DNA of 15,939 bases from an uncultured Eubacteriales bacterium (GCA_900321665.1 ONWY01000005.1:1-15939); one strand, 5' to 3'. Counted from the stretch's first letter, positions 1 to 7,160 are shown. Numbers and translations: made by a program. Notes: generated from the letters alone by a model not told the origin.

Positions 1-4
1 ATCA

Positions 5-154
5 ATGGCTAGTTCTGATGATATCAATATTCGGATTAAGGTCGATACCTCTGATGTGCCCAAGGCGGAGCAGCAAGTATCAACGTTTGAGAAAATGGTC
101 GAGCAGGCCGTCTCTCGGATGAAACAGGCTCTTTGGCGCGGGCGGTCAATGTGA
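5..154 (+). CDS. Possible phage tail tape-measure protein N-terminal fragment, broken
   Basis: A 49-codon frame starts at ATG 5 and ends at TGA 152-154. Its first 43 or so residues (beginning MASSDDINIRIKVDTSDV, then KAEQQV and a heptad-like helix with MVEQAV and RMKQAL) resemble the N-terminus of phage tail tape-measure or minor tail proteins, which often open with a short beta segment (IRIKVDTSD) and then coiled coil. The likeness is from memory of the family. After about residue 43 the frame runs into DNA that makes sense only as the ACT domain of pheA in another frame, so the tail WRGRSM is probably not native. Only four bases precede the ATG, so neither a ribosome-binding site nor the true start can be judged. 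It could also be a chance frame. Confidence 0.35.
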   Translation: MASSDDINIRIKVDTSDVPKAEQQVSTFEKMVEQAVSRMKQALWRGRSM

Positions 155-354
155 TTAGCGAAAGCGGATTCAATATGAGCGTGCTGCGCTCGCGCCCCCT
201 CAAAGAGGTATCGTGGCAGTACTACTTTTTTGTGGAAGCGGTGGGCGATATTTACTCCCCACGCGGGCAGGAAATGTTGAAAAAATTAGGAAAATACTGT
301 AATAAGCTTCACTTAATCGGCTCGTTTAAAGCAGCCAGGGAGCTAAGTGAATAG
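118..354 (+). CDS. pheA: Prephenate dehydratase (P-protein) C-terminal ACT domain, 5' truncated
   Basis: This frame encodes about 78 residues of a phenylalanine-binding ACT domain, the regulatory C-terminus of prephenate dehydratase, often fused in Clostridia to chorismate mutase. The visible pattern is DETGSLARAV (the GAL-type loop), then GFNM, then LRSRP (the ESRP-type motif, with Arg in first place), then W-QYYFFVEA-GD, and a closing LGKYCNKLHLIGSF. The catalytic domains are absent: an in-frame TGA lies at 88-90, and residues encoded by 91-117 do not resemble an ACT beta strand. A TTG at 133 could start a small ORF, but it lacks a ribosome-binding site and the domain's first strand, so a truncated gene is more likely. 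It ends 15 bp before aroB, and pheA fits at the head of this aromatic operon. Confidence 0.8.
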   Translation, partial: DETGSLARAVNVISESGFNMSVLRSRPLKEVSWQYYFFVEAVGDIYSPRGQEMLKKLGKYCNKLHLIGSFKAARELSE

Positions 355-369
355 CAGAGGAATAAGCAG

Positions 370-1362
370 ATGCAAATACGCGTTCAATTAAATGAAAACA
401 GTTATGATGTTGTGATAAACAGCGGCGTTTTGAAACAGGCGGGAAATGAGCTTGATTTAAAGCGCAAGGTTTTGATTGTTACCGATGGGGGTGTTCCGGC
501 GGCATATGCCGCCACAGTCGCTTCCTTTTGCGATACGGCGGTAACCGTCACTGTCGATGAAGGCGAGGGCAGCAAGAGCATTAAAGTTTGGGAGAAACTG
601 CTCGGTAAAATGCTCGAGGAGCAGTTTACGCGCTCTGATGCAGTAGTCGCAGTCGGCGGCGGAGTTGTGGGAGACTTGGCGGGGTTTGCAGCCTCCGCCT
701 ATATGCGGGGTATTGATTTTTATAACATTCCCACAACTCTCCTATCGCAAGTAGATTCCTCCGTTGGCGGCAAAACTGCGGTCAATTTTGGCGGAGTCAA
801 AAATATCATCGGCGCTTTTTATCAACCAAAAAAGGTTTTGATTGACCCCGCGGTTTTGCAAACTTTAGACCCGCGGCAAAAAGCCGCCGGTATGGCAGAG
901 GTAATCAAAATGGCGCTGTGCTTTGATGAAGCGTTGTTCGCATTTATCGAAAATGCCGCGCCGTATGAGGATATAGAAAGCGTGATTGCAAAAAGCATTG
1001 CGATAAAAGCTGCAGTGGTGGAGAAGGATGAGAAAGAAGCCGGCTTGCGCCGCGTGCTCAATTTCGGGCACACCATCGGCCATGGCATTGAAGCACAAGG
1101 CGGCTTGTATCACGGCGAGTGTGTTGCGCTTGGGATGCTGCCGATGTGCGCGCCCGCGGTGCGCGAGAGGCTTGAAAAGGTACTCGAAAAGTATCACCTG
1201 CCGCTTTCTTGCGAGGCTGACCGCGCGGCGGTGGCGCGCGCGGCGGTGCATGATAAAAAGCGCGCGGGAGAGAGCATTCACCTTGTGCAGGTCAACCGCA
1301 TCGGCACTTATGAGTTGGTTACAATGAAAATAGATGACTTTTTAAAGGAATATTTTGCATGA
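370..1362 (+). CDS. aroB: 3-dehydroquinate synthase
   Basis: This cytoplasmic enzyme, NAD-dependent and divalent-metal-dependent, converts DAHP to 3-dehydroquinate, the second shikimate-pathway step. At 330 residues it is slightly shorter than the usual 340-360. Visible signatures are EGEGSKS (64-70), the nucleotide-binding loop GGGVVGDLAGF (96-106), PTTLLSQVDSSVGGKTAVN (121-139), AEVIK (176-180), NFGHTIGHG (231-239) and LYHGE (246-250). Glu177, His234 and His248 are the expected metal ligands. The ATG at 370 has AGAGGA 8 bases upstream (356-361). It lies 15 bp after pheA and overlaps aroC by 4 bp in an ATGA junction, so the two are probably translationally coupled. Nothing is missing from the active site as far as motif reading shows. 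Confidence 0.97.
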   Translation: MQIRVQLNENSYDVVINSGVLKQAGNELDLKRKVLIVTDGGVPAAYAATVASFCDTAVTVTVDEGEGSKSIKVWEKLLGKMLEEQFTRSDAVVAVGGGVVGDLAGFAASAYMRGIDFYNIPTTLLSQVDSSVGGKTAVNFGGVKNIIGAFYQPKKVLIDPAVLQTLDPRQKAAGMAEVIKMALCFDEALFAFIENAAPYEDIESVIAKSIAIKAAVVEKDEKEAGLRRVLNFGHTIGHGIEAQGGLYHGECVALGMLPMCAPAVRERLEKVLEKYHLPLSCEADRAAVARAAVHDKKRAGESIHLVQVNRIGTYELVTMKIDDFLKEYFA

Positions 1363-2447
1363 AAAACAGCTTTGGAAATAGTATTACAGTAACTTTGTTC
1401 GGTGAAAGCCACGGTGTCGCTATCGGTGCGGTGGTAGATGGCTTTGCCCCCGGCATAGAGGTGGATGAAGCCTTTCTTGCGGCGCAAATGCAAAGGCGAA
1501 AGGGCTTGAGTGAAATATCCACCAAGCGGCGCGAGACGGATGAGGTGAAAATCCTTTCCGGCGTTTTTGGCGGCAAAACCACCGGAACGCCGATTACCTT
1601 TTTCATCGAGAATGCCGCGCAAAAATCCGCGGATTACGGCGATTTGCACGCCACACCGCGCCCCTCTCATGCCGATTACAGCGCCTATTGCAAGTATCAC
1701 GGCTTCGAGGATTACCGCGGCGGCGGACATTTTTCGGGCAGGTTGACTGCGCCCCTGGTCGCAGCAGGTGCCTTGGCGCTGAGTGCATTGGAAAAAAAGG
1801 GGATTTTGATTGGCACCCATATTTTGGAATGTGCCACCCTGCGCGATAAAGGCTTTGGGGATTATGCGCAGGATATTGCCTTTTTGAAGCAAGCCGATAT
1901 GCCGGTGTTGAAGCCGGAAGCGCGCGAGCAAATGCTGCAAGTAATTGCAAAGGCGCGCGAGGTAGGTGACAGTGTCGGCGGCATTTTGGAAACGGCGGTT
2001 ATCGGAATGCCTGCAGGGGTAGGCGAGCCGTTTTTCGATTCGCTCGAGAGCGCGCTGTCCCATGCGATGTTTTCCATCCCCGCGGTAAAGGGTGTGGAGT
2101 TCGGCTTGGGTTTTGAAATTGCAAAGCACTTGGGCTCTAAAGTAAACGATCCGTTTGATATGCAGGGCGAAAAGGTTGTTACAACCACCAATTATAACGG
2201 CGGCATCAATGGCGGCATCAGCAATGGTATGCCCATTCTTTTCAGAACCGCCGTGAAGCCGACACCCTCTATTTTTAAAGAACAGCAGACAGTGAATTTG
2301 AAAACAAGGCAAAAAGCTACCATCAAAATCAAGGGCAGGCATGACCCTGCGATTGTGCACCGCGCGCGGGTGGTGCAGGATTCCTTAACGGCGCTTGTTT
2401 TGTGCGATATGCTTGCGCTGCGCTACGGAACGGATTATTTGGCTTAA
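1359..2447 (+). CDS. aroC: Chorismate synthase
   Basis: Chorismate synthase catalyses the last shikimate-pathway step, converting EPSP to chorismate with reduced FMN as cofactor. The 362 residues are a normal length. Family signatures are GESHG (15-19), QRRKG (45-49), TPRPSHADY (99-107), RGGGHFSGRLTAPLVAAGA (120-138), the TTTNYNGGINGGISNGMPI stretch and the late RHDPAIVHRA segment. His18 and His104 correspond to the conserved active-site histidines. The start overlaps the aroB stop by 4 bp, and AAAGGA lies 9 bases upstream inside aroB. A gap of 24 bp follows before aroE-aroK. How the flavin is reduced cannot be seen from the sequence; bacterial forms usually depend on an external reductase. 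Confidence 0.97.
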   Translation: MKNSFGNSITVTLFGESHGVAIGAVVDGFAPGIEVDEAFLAAQMQRRKGLSEISTKRRETDEVKILSGVFGGKTTGTPITFFIENAAQKSADYGDLHATPRPSHADYSAYCKYHGFEDYRGGGHFSGRLTAPLVAAGALALSALEKKGILIGTHILECATLRDKGFGDYAQDIAFLKQADMPVLKPEAREQMLQVIAKAREVGDSVGGILETAVIGMPAGVGEPFFDSLESALSHAMFSIPAVKGVEFGLGFEIAKHLGSKVNDPFDMQGEKVVTTTNYNGGINGGISNGMPILFRTAVKPTPSIFKEQQTVNLKTRQKATIKIKGRHDPAIVHRARVVQDSLTALVLCDMLALRYGTDYLA

Positions 2448-2471
2448 CAAAAATTTATTCAGGGTAATCAT

Positions 2472-3719
2472 ATGCAATTTGGATTAATAGGAGAAAAGCT
2501 GGGGCACAGCTTTTCTAAGAGCATACACGAGCAGTTGGGGCAATATTCCTATGAATTAAAGGAATTAAGCCGTGCCGAACTTGGCAATTTTATGCGCGAG
2601 AAGGCGTTTTTCGGGGTCAATGTCACCATTCCCTATAAGCAAGAGGTAATGCGCTATTTGGACGAAATAGACCCCGTAGCGGCAAAAATCGGTGCAGTTA
2701 ATACCGTGGTCAACCGCGGCGGTGTGTTAAAGGGCTATAACACCGATTTTGCAGGTCTTAAGGCACTCGTGGAAAGAAGCGGTGCGCAGCTGCAAGGGCG
2801 CAAGGTGTTGGTTTGCGGCAGCGGCGGCACCTCGCTGACCGCGTTATATGCGGCAAGGGCGTTGGGTGCTGCTTGCGTCTATCGGCTCAGCCGCAGTGTC
2901 GCGCATGGTTGCATCAGCTACGAGAGCGCCTATGCAGAGCATACCGATGCCGCGGTCATTATCAATACCACCCCGGTCGGGATGTATCCGCAAACCGGCG
3001 GCAGTGCGATTGATTTAGAGCGCTTTGAGCATTTAGAAGCGGTGTTTGATGTTGTGTATAACCCGTTGCGCACGGATTTGGTGCTCGCAGCGAAGCAGCG
3101 CGGGCTTATTGCGCAAGGCGGGCTGTATATGCTCGTGGCGCAGGCGGTTTATGCAAGCGCGTATTTTTTAGATACAAAGTGTTCCGAGGAGCGCTTGGAA
3201 AGCATTTACCGCTCTATTCTATCCGCGCGTGAAAACATTGTGCTTTCCGGCATGCCGGGCAGCGGCAAAAGCACCGTCGGCAAGCTGCTTGCGGCAGAGT
3301 TGCAGCGCCCCTTTGCAGATACGGATGCGCTGGTGGAAAGTGCGGCAGGTATGCCAATCAGCGAAATATTCCGCCAACGCGGAGAAGCACATTTCAGGCG
3401 CTTGGAGAGCGAAGCAATTGCGCGCTTGAGCGCGCAAGCGGGCGGCAAGGTAATCGCGCTCGGCGGCGGCGCCGTGCTGAACCCGGACAATGTGCGGCTT
3501 TTGCGGCATAACGGCAAAATATATTTTTTAAATCGCAGCATTGAGGACATCGTGCCGACGGCTGACAGACCCTTGGCGCTTGACAGGCAGGCACTGCAGC
3601 AGCGCTTTGAGGAGCGCTTTGATATTTATTGCGGCACCGCCGACCGGGTGATTGCCGTCAGCGGAGATGCCGCATCCGTAGCAGCGGCAATCGGAAAGGA
3701 TTATGGCTTTGAAAGTTGA
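2472..3719 (+). CDS. aroE-aroK: Fused shikimate dehydrogenase-shikimate kinase
   Basis: A 415-residue protein joins two consecutive pathway enzymes. Residues 1-250 are shikimate 5-dehydrogenase (3-dehydroshikimate to shikimate, NADPH): HSFSKSIHE (12-20), NVTIPYK with catalytic Lys56, GYNTDF with Asp92, the Rossmann loop GSGGTS (116-121), NTTPVGMYP (165-173) and GGLYMLVAQA (216-225). Residues 254-415 are shikimate kinase (shikimate to shikimate 3-phosphate, ATP): Walker A GMPGSGKST (260-268), DTD (283-285), FRRLE (308-312), GGGAV (331-335) and DRPL (365-368). Each half is near the normal length of its stand-alone enzyme and no catalytic motif is missing, so both activities are probably intact. 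There is no stop or internal ribosome-binding site at the joint, around base 3225. AGGG lies 7 bases before ATG 2472. The 3' end overlaps aroA. Confidence 0.95.
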   Translation: MQFGLIGEKLGHSFSKSIHEQLGQYSYELKELSRAELGNFMREKAFFGVNVTIPYKQEVMRYLDEIDPVAAKIGAVNTVVNRGGVLKGYNTDFAGLKALVERSGAQLQGRKVLVCGSGGTSLTALYAARALGAACVYRLSRSVAHGCISYESAYAEHTDAAVIINTTPVGMYPQTGGSAIDLERFEHLEAVFDVVYNPLRTDLVLAAKQRGLIAQGGLYMLVAQAVYASAYFLDTKCSEERLESIYRSILSARENIVLSGMPGSGKSTVGKLLAAELQRPFADTDALVESAAGMPISEIFRQRGEAHFRRLESEAIARLSAQAGGKVIALGGGAVLNPDNVRLLRHNGKIYFLNRSIEDIVPTADRPLALDRQALQQRFEERFDIYCGTADRVIAVSGDAASVAAAIGKDYGFES

Positions 3720-4923
3720 GATAAAAAAAGGAAAAGCAAAGGGTGAAATGGTGGCACCTCCTTCTAAGAGCATGGCGCACCGCTATTTGATTTGCGGCGG
3801 CTTGAGCGAAGGGTTAAGCATCATCTCGGGCATTGATAAATCCGAGGATGTGCTTGCTACCATTGACTGCTTAAAAGCCATCGGCGCTCAAATAGAGTGG
3901 GTGGGGAATGATGTGCACATTCGCGGCGCACAGCCCATTGTTACCACCCCCGAAAAACCGCTTTGTTGCAGAGAGAGCGGCAGCACACAGCGCTTTTTTG
4001 TGCCGCTGTGCCTCATTGGCGAGGGAGATGCACTGTTGCAGGGCAAAGAGGGCTTATTTAAGCGCCCTTTGGGTGTGTATGAAAAAATATGCAAGGAGCA
4101 GGGGATTGCTTTTGAGCAAAGCGAAAATTCCTTGTTTTTAAGCGGTCAATTGCAAGCGGGGGATTATAAGGTGAAGGGGAATATTTCCTCGCAATTCATC
4201 AGCGGCTTGCTGTTTGCTCTGCCGCTGTTGTCGGCAGACAGTACCATTTCCATTTTACCGCCAATTGAGAGCCGACCCTATATTAACCTGACCCTCAGCG
4301 CGCTCAAAAAGTTTGGTGTAACGGCGCAGTGGAAGGATGAAAAGACACTGTTTATCCCCGGCAATCAAGTCTACCGTGCGGCGCAAACCGCAGTGGAGGG
4401 GGATTATTCCAATGCCGCTTTTTTTGCAGCGCTGAATGCCCTCGGCTCCAAGATTGAAATTCACGGTTTAGCACCCGATTCCTTGCAAGGAGATAAAGCC
4501 TACGAGCGCTATCTCGATATGCTTGAGAAGGGTACCCCGACAATCCACTTGGGAGATTGCCCGGATTTGGGACCGGTGCTGATGGCGGTTGCCGCCGCCA
4601 AAAACGGCGCGGTGTTTGATGACACCCGCCGCCTGCGCATTAAGGAGAGCGACCGCGGTGCGTGCATGGCACAGGAGTTAAAAAAATTCGGCACGGATGT
4701 GGCGGTTTATGAGAACAGCATTGTGGTTTACCCGACCGATTTTCATGCGCCTGCCACAGCTTTATGCGGGCATAACGACCACCGCATTGTGATGAGCTTA
4801 AGTGTACTGTTGAGCTTGACCGGCGGCGAGATTGAAGGCGCGCAGGCAGTGAGCAAAAGCCTGCCGGATTTCTTTGAGAGATTGCGCGCGCTTGGAATAG
4901 GAGTAGTGGAATATGACCTTTAA
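3703..4923 (+). CDS. aroA: 5-enolpyruvylshikimate-3-phosphate synthase
   Basis: EPSP synthase transfers the enolpyruvyl group of PEP to shikimate 3-phosphate. The 406 residues carry PPSKSMAHR (19-27, Lys22 and Arg27), RESGSTQRF (90-98, the phosphate loop, Clostridia-like variant), FKRPLG (119-124), NISSQFISG (160-168), GDYSNAAFF (233-241), DCPDLGP (285-291), LRIKESDR (311-318) and GHNDHR (356-361). The start is uncertain: ATG 3703 overlaps aroE-aroK by 17 bp but has AAAGGA (3695-3700) only 2 bases upstream. TTG 3709 sits 8 bases from the same site and gives the canonical family start MKVEIK, so it may be the true start. The 3' end overlaps tyrA by 11 bp. Glyphosate sensitivity cannot be judged from this reading. 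Confidence 0.97.
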   Translation: MALKVEIKKGKAKGEMVAPPSKSMAHRYLICGGLSEGLSIISGIDKSEDVLATIDCLKAIGAQIEWVGNDVHIRGAQPIVTTPEKPLCCRESGSTQRFFVPLCLIGEGDALLQGKEGLFKRPLGVYEKICKEQGIAFEQSENSLFLSGQLQAGDYKVKGNISSQFISGLLFALPLLSADSTISILPPIESRPYINLTLSALKKFGVTAQWKDEKTLFIPGNQVYRAAQTAVEGDYSNAAFFAALNALGSKIEIHGLAPDSLQGDKAYERYLDMLEKGTPTIHLGDCPDLGPVLMAVAAAKNGAVFDDTRRLRIKESDRGACMAQELKKFGTDVAVYENSIVVYPTDFHAPATALCGHNDHRIVMSLSVLLSLTGGEIEGAQAVSKSLPDFFERLRALGIGVVEYDL

Positions 4924-5767
4924 CAGAGATAAGAAAATATTAATTGTCGGCTTGGGGTTGCTCGGCGGCTCTTATGCGATGGCGCTTTCGCGCAAGGATT
5001 ACCGCGTCAGAGCGATTACCAAATCGCAAGCCACGCTTGATTATGCCCTCGAAAAGGGGATGATAGAGGGCGGCAGCGCCACAGTCAGTGAGGAAGCGGT
5101 CGCTTGGGCGGATGTGGTCATCTTCGGCTTATACCCGCATGTGTTTCGCGAATGGATTCAAAGCTACCAGCACTATTTTAAGCCCGGCACCATCATTACG
5201 GATGTGACCGGTATTAAGGGCGATTTTGTGCGCGAAATTCAGGGAATGCTGCGCGAGGATGTGGAATATATCCCGGCGCACCCGATGTGCGGTAAAGAGG
5301 TTTCGGGTGTGGAAAATGCGGATGATAAAATCTTTATCGGCGCCAACTACCTTGTTACACCGACCGAGAAAAATACCAGGCAGGCAATCGAGCTCTGCCG
5401 CGATTTAGGGTGGATTTTAGGCTGCTACCGCGTGGTGGAAACCGATATTGACAAGCACGATGAAATTATCGGCTTTGTTTCCCAACTGACTCACTGCATC
5501 GCTATCACACTGATGACCTGTAACGAAAAAGAGCACTTGGAAAAATTCACGGGAGATTCCTTTAGAGATTTAACCAGAATTGCCAAAATTAATGATGTGA
5601 TGTGGTCGGAGCTGTTTATTGAAAATAAGGCTGCACTGCTCGAGCAGATGAAGGAATTTCGCGAGCAGTTTGAAAAGCTTGAAGAGATGATTGCTTCGGA
5701 AAATGTGTCGGAAATGAGAGAGATGATGCAGCGCTCCACCGCAAGAAGGAAGCTGTTTGATAAATAG
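4913..5767 (+). CDS. tyrA: Prephenate dehydrogenase
   Basis: This oxidative decarboxylase makes 4-hydroxyphenylpyruvate from prephenate on the tyrosine branch, using NAD or NADP. The 284 residues show an N-terminal Rossmann fold with GLGLLGGS (13-20), TDVTGIKG (96-103), the hallmark HPMCGKEVSG (123-132, His123 near the substrate), and a helical dimerisation half with QLTHCIAITL (191-200) and a DSFRDLTRIA stretch. There is no C-terminal ACT domain, so tyrosine feedback through an ACT domain is not expected here. Arogenate as substrate cannot be excluded. The start overlaps aroA by 11 bp, and AGGAG (4899-4903) lies 9 bases upstream. A 192-base leader rich in palindromes separates it from aroF. 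Confidence 0.93.
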   Translation: MTFNRDKKILIVGLGLLGGSYAMALSRKDYRVRAITKSQATLDYALEKGMIEGGSATVSEEAVAWADVVIFGLYPHVFREWIQSYQHYFKPGTIITDVTGIKGDFVREIQGMLREDVEYIPAHPMCGKEVSGVENADDKIFIGANYLVTPTEKNTRQAIELCRDLGWILGCYRVVETDIDKHDEIIGFVSQLTHCIAITLMTCNEKEHLEKFTGDSFRDLTRIAKINDVMWSELFIENKAALLEQMKEFREQFEKLEEMIASENVSEMREMMQRSTARRKLFDK

Positions 5768-5790
5768 TTTTCGGTTCTCAGGGTACAGTG

Positions 5791-5860
5791 TTTAGTTGAG
5801 GGATATTATATTAGTTTAGATGCAATATCTATTAAGGCACTATGTTCACCCATAACTAAA
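5791..5860. repeat. Imperfect inverted repeat in the tyrA-aroF intergenic region
   Basis: Bases 5791-5802 (TTTAGTTGAGGG) and 5849-5860 (CCCATAACTAAA) pair at 10 of 12 positions. A nested pair, GATATT at 5802-5807 and AATATC at 5824-5829, lies between them. It could be a stem-loop in the aroF leader RNA or the end of a small non-autonomous element. The stretch 5861-5880 is A-rich with two copies of ACTAAAAAC. No open frame or strong promoter was seen in this part. Confidence 0.4.
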
Positions 5861-5886
5861 AACTACACACTAAAAACCGCAAACCG

Positions 5887-5913
5887 AATTTAGCGGAGGT
5901 ACTCCGCTAAATT
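5887..5913. repeat. Perfect 12-bp palindrome with 3-base loop before aroF
   Basis: AATTTAGCGGAG (5887-5898) is followed by GTA and then its exact reverse complement (5902-5913). No T-run follows, so it is not a standard intrinsic terminator in either direction. It may be an RNA hairpin in the aroF leader or part of a repetitive extragenic palindrome. Confidence 0.75.
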
Positions 5914-5915
5914 GT

Positions 5916-5936
5916 GAATTACCGCCGCGGTAATTC
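5916..5936. repeat. Second palindrome (10-bp arms) directly upstream of the aroF ribosome-binding site
   Basis: GAATTACCGC (5916-5925) and GCGGTAATTC (5927-5936) are exact reverse complements around a single C; as RNA it would form an 8-bp stem with a GCCGC loop. It starts two bases after the first palindrome and ends 11 bases before the AGGGGG ribosome-binding site, so it could affect translation or stability of the aroF message. No T-run follows. Confidence 0.7.
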
Positions 5937-5959
5937 AGACTAAAAAAGGGGGAATGATT

Positions 5960-6997
5960 ATGAGCATGAATAATATGGATTTCAAGCGGAAGCTGCCCAT
6001 ACCCATGGAGGTAAAGGAAAAATATCCGATTCCGTTTGAGGTTACGGAGTATAAAGAAAAATTTGACCGCGAGGTTGCCGATGTTTTCACCGGCAAAAGC
6101 GATAAGTTTGTTTTGGTCATCGGTCCCTGCTCGGCAGACAGGGAGGATGCGGTGATGGAATACATCTATCACTTAAAAGATGTGCAGCAGCAGGTAAAGG
6201 ATAAGCTGATTATCATTCCGCGCATTTATACCAATAAGCCGCGCACGACCGGCGACGGTTATAAGGGCATGCTGCACCAGCCTGACCCGACCCATAAGCC
6301 GGATATGTACAAGGGCATTGTCGAAATCAGGCACCTGCACTCGCGCGCGCTTATCGAGTGCGGCTTTGGTACGGCGGATGAAATGCTGTATCCCGATAAC
6401 CACCGCTATCTTTCCGATTTGCTTTCTTACACGGCAATCGGCGCGCGCTCAACCGAAAACCAGCAGCATCGCCTGACCGCGAGCGGACTGTCTGTCCCTG
6501 TCGGCTTCAAAAACCCGACAAGCGGCGATATTGCGGTGATGATGAATTCTATCACCGCCGCACAGCACCCGCATACCTTTATTTACCGCGGTTGGGAGGT
6601 AGAGAGTGCCGGCAATCCCTTAGCGCATGCGATTTTAAGGGGCTATGTCGATGCCTACGGCAAGCCGATGCCCAACTACCATTATGAGGATTTGCAGCTT
6701 GTGAATGAAGAATATGAAAAGCGCGGGCTGCAAAACAAAGCGGTTATTGTCGATTGCAATCATTCCAACTCCGCGAAGGATTTCTCCCAACAGCCGCGCA
6801 TCGCGATGGAGGTGTTGGGCTCGATGAAGGCTTCACCCGATGTCAAAAATCTGGTCAAGGGCTTGATGATAGAGAGCTATTTGGTAGACGGTGCGCAGCC
6901 GATTGGCGGCAGTGTTTACGGGCAGTCCATTACCGATGCCTGCCTCGGTTGGGAAAAGAGCGAGCGATTGATTTTGGAAATTGCGCAGCAGCTTTAA
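5960..6997 (+). CDS. aroF: 3-deoxy-7-phosphoheptulonate (DAHP) synthase, type I alpha
   Basis: This enzyme commits carbon to the aromatic pathway by condensing PEP and erythrose 4-phosphate. The start is placed at ATG 5960, where AGGGGG (5947-5952) is 7 bases upstream; ATG 5954 is only one base from that site. The 345 residues show VIGPCSA (53-59), KPRTTGDGYKG (93-103), ECGFGTADEM (133-142), GARSTENQQHR (161-171), VDCNHSNS (265-272), MIESYL (303-308) and SITDACLGWE (323-332). Metal ligands expected from Escherichia coli AroG are present as Cys57, His268, Glu305 and Asp326. No separate regulatory domain is fused; type I alpha enzymes sense Phe, Tyr or Trp through their own barrel and N-terminal extension, and which one applies here cannot be told. 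It closes the operon and is followed by a terminator. Confidence 0.95.
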   Translation: MSMNNMDFKRKLPIPMEVKEKYPIPFEVTEYKEKFDREVADVFTGKSDKFVLVIGPCSADREDAVMEYIYHLKDVQQQVKDKLIIIPRIYTNKPRTTGDGYKGMLHQPDPTHKPDMYKGIVEIRHLHSRALIECGFGTADEMLYPDNHRYLSDLLSYTAIGARSTENQQHRLTASGLSVPVGFKNPTSGDIAVMMNSITAAQHPHTFIYRGWEVESAGNPLAHAILRGYVDAYGKPMPNYHYEDLQLVNEEYEKRGLQNKAVIVDCNHSNSAKDFSQQPRIAMEVLGSMKASPDVKNLVKGLMIESYLVDGAQPIGGSVYGQSITDACLGWEKSERLILEIAQQL

Positions 6998-7020
6998 AGC
7001 GCGTGAAATACGAAGTAATG

Positions 7021-7054
7021 AAACAGCATTTGTCGCGAGCAAATGCTGTTTTTT
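7021..7054 (+). terminator. Intrinsic terminator after aroF
   Basis: A perfect 12-bp stem (7021-7032 with 7040-7051) closes a 7-base loop, TCGCGAG, and runs into six T residues (7049-7054). It lies 24 bases after the aroF stop and marks the end of the aromatic block. Confidence 0.9.
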
Positions 7055-7086
7055 CTCGCATAAGCCTGTGAAGTTTGCATTTTTGG

Positions 7087-7115
7087 TTGACTTATCAATA
7101 TATTTATTATAAAAT
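7087..7115 (+). promoter_or_regulatory. Sigma-A-type promoter for the zinc-ribbon foldase gene
   Basis: TTGACT at 7087-7092 and TAAAAT at 7110-7115 are separated by 17 bases in a very AT-rich stretch right after the aroF terminator. Transcription would start near 7122, giving a leader of about 110 bases that contains an 8-bp hairpin (TTTGCGGC at 7131-7138 with GCCGCAAA at 7153-7160). Confidence 0.75.
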
Positions 7116-7130
7116 ATATTTTACGGATAT

Positions 7131-7160
7131 TTTGCGGCTGTTGCCGTGAAATGCCGCAAA
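7131..7160 (+). other. Leader hairpin, 8-bp stem with 14-base loop
   Basis: TTTGCGGC (7131-7138) pairs exactly with GCCGCAAA (7153-7160) soon after the predicted transcription start. A run of five T residues follows only after TGA, so an attenuator is possible but weak. No known riboswitch was recognised. Confidence 0.35.

Noticed and set aside
133..354. Stand-alone small ACT protein starting at TTG 133
   Set aside because: No ribosome-binding site precedes it and it would lack the first strand of the ACT fold; a truncated pheA explains the sequence better.
1308..2360. Long minus-strand open frame of 350 codons opposite aroC
   Set aside because: It lies wholly opposite a clear chorismate synthase, its translation is rich in Arg, His and Cys with no family motif, and no ribosome-binding site was seen; it is a codon-bias shadow.
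5887..5940. T-box riboswitch before aroF
   Set aside because: GGAGGTACTCCGC recalls the T-box antiterminator slightly, but the conserved TGGNACCGCG core, a stem I and a terminator with T-run are not seen.
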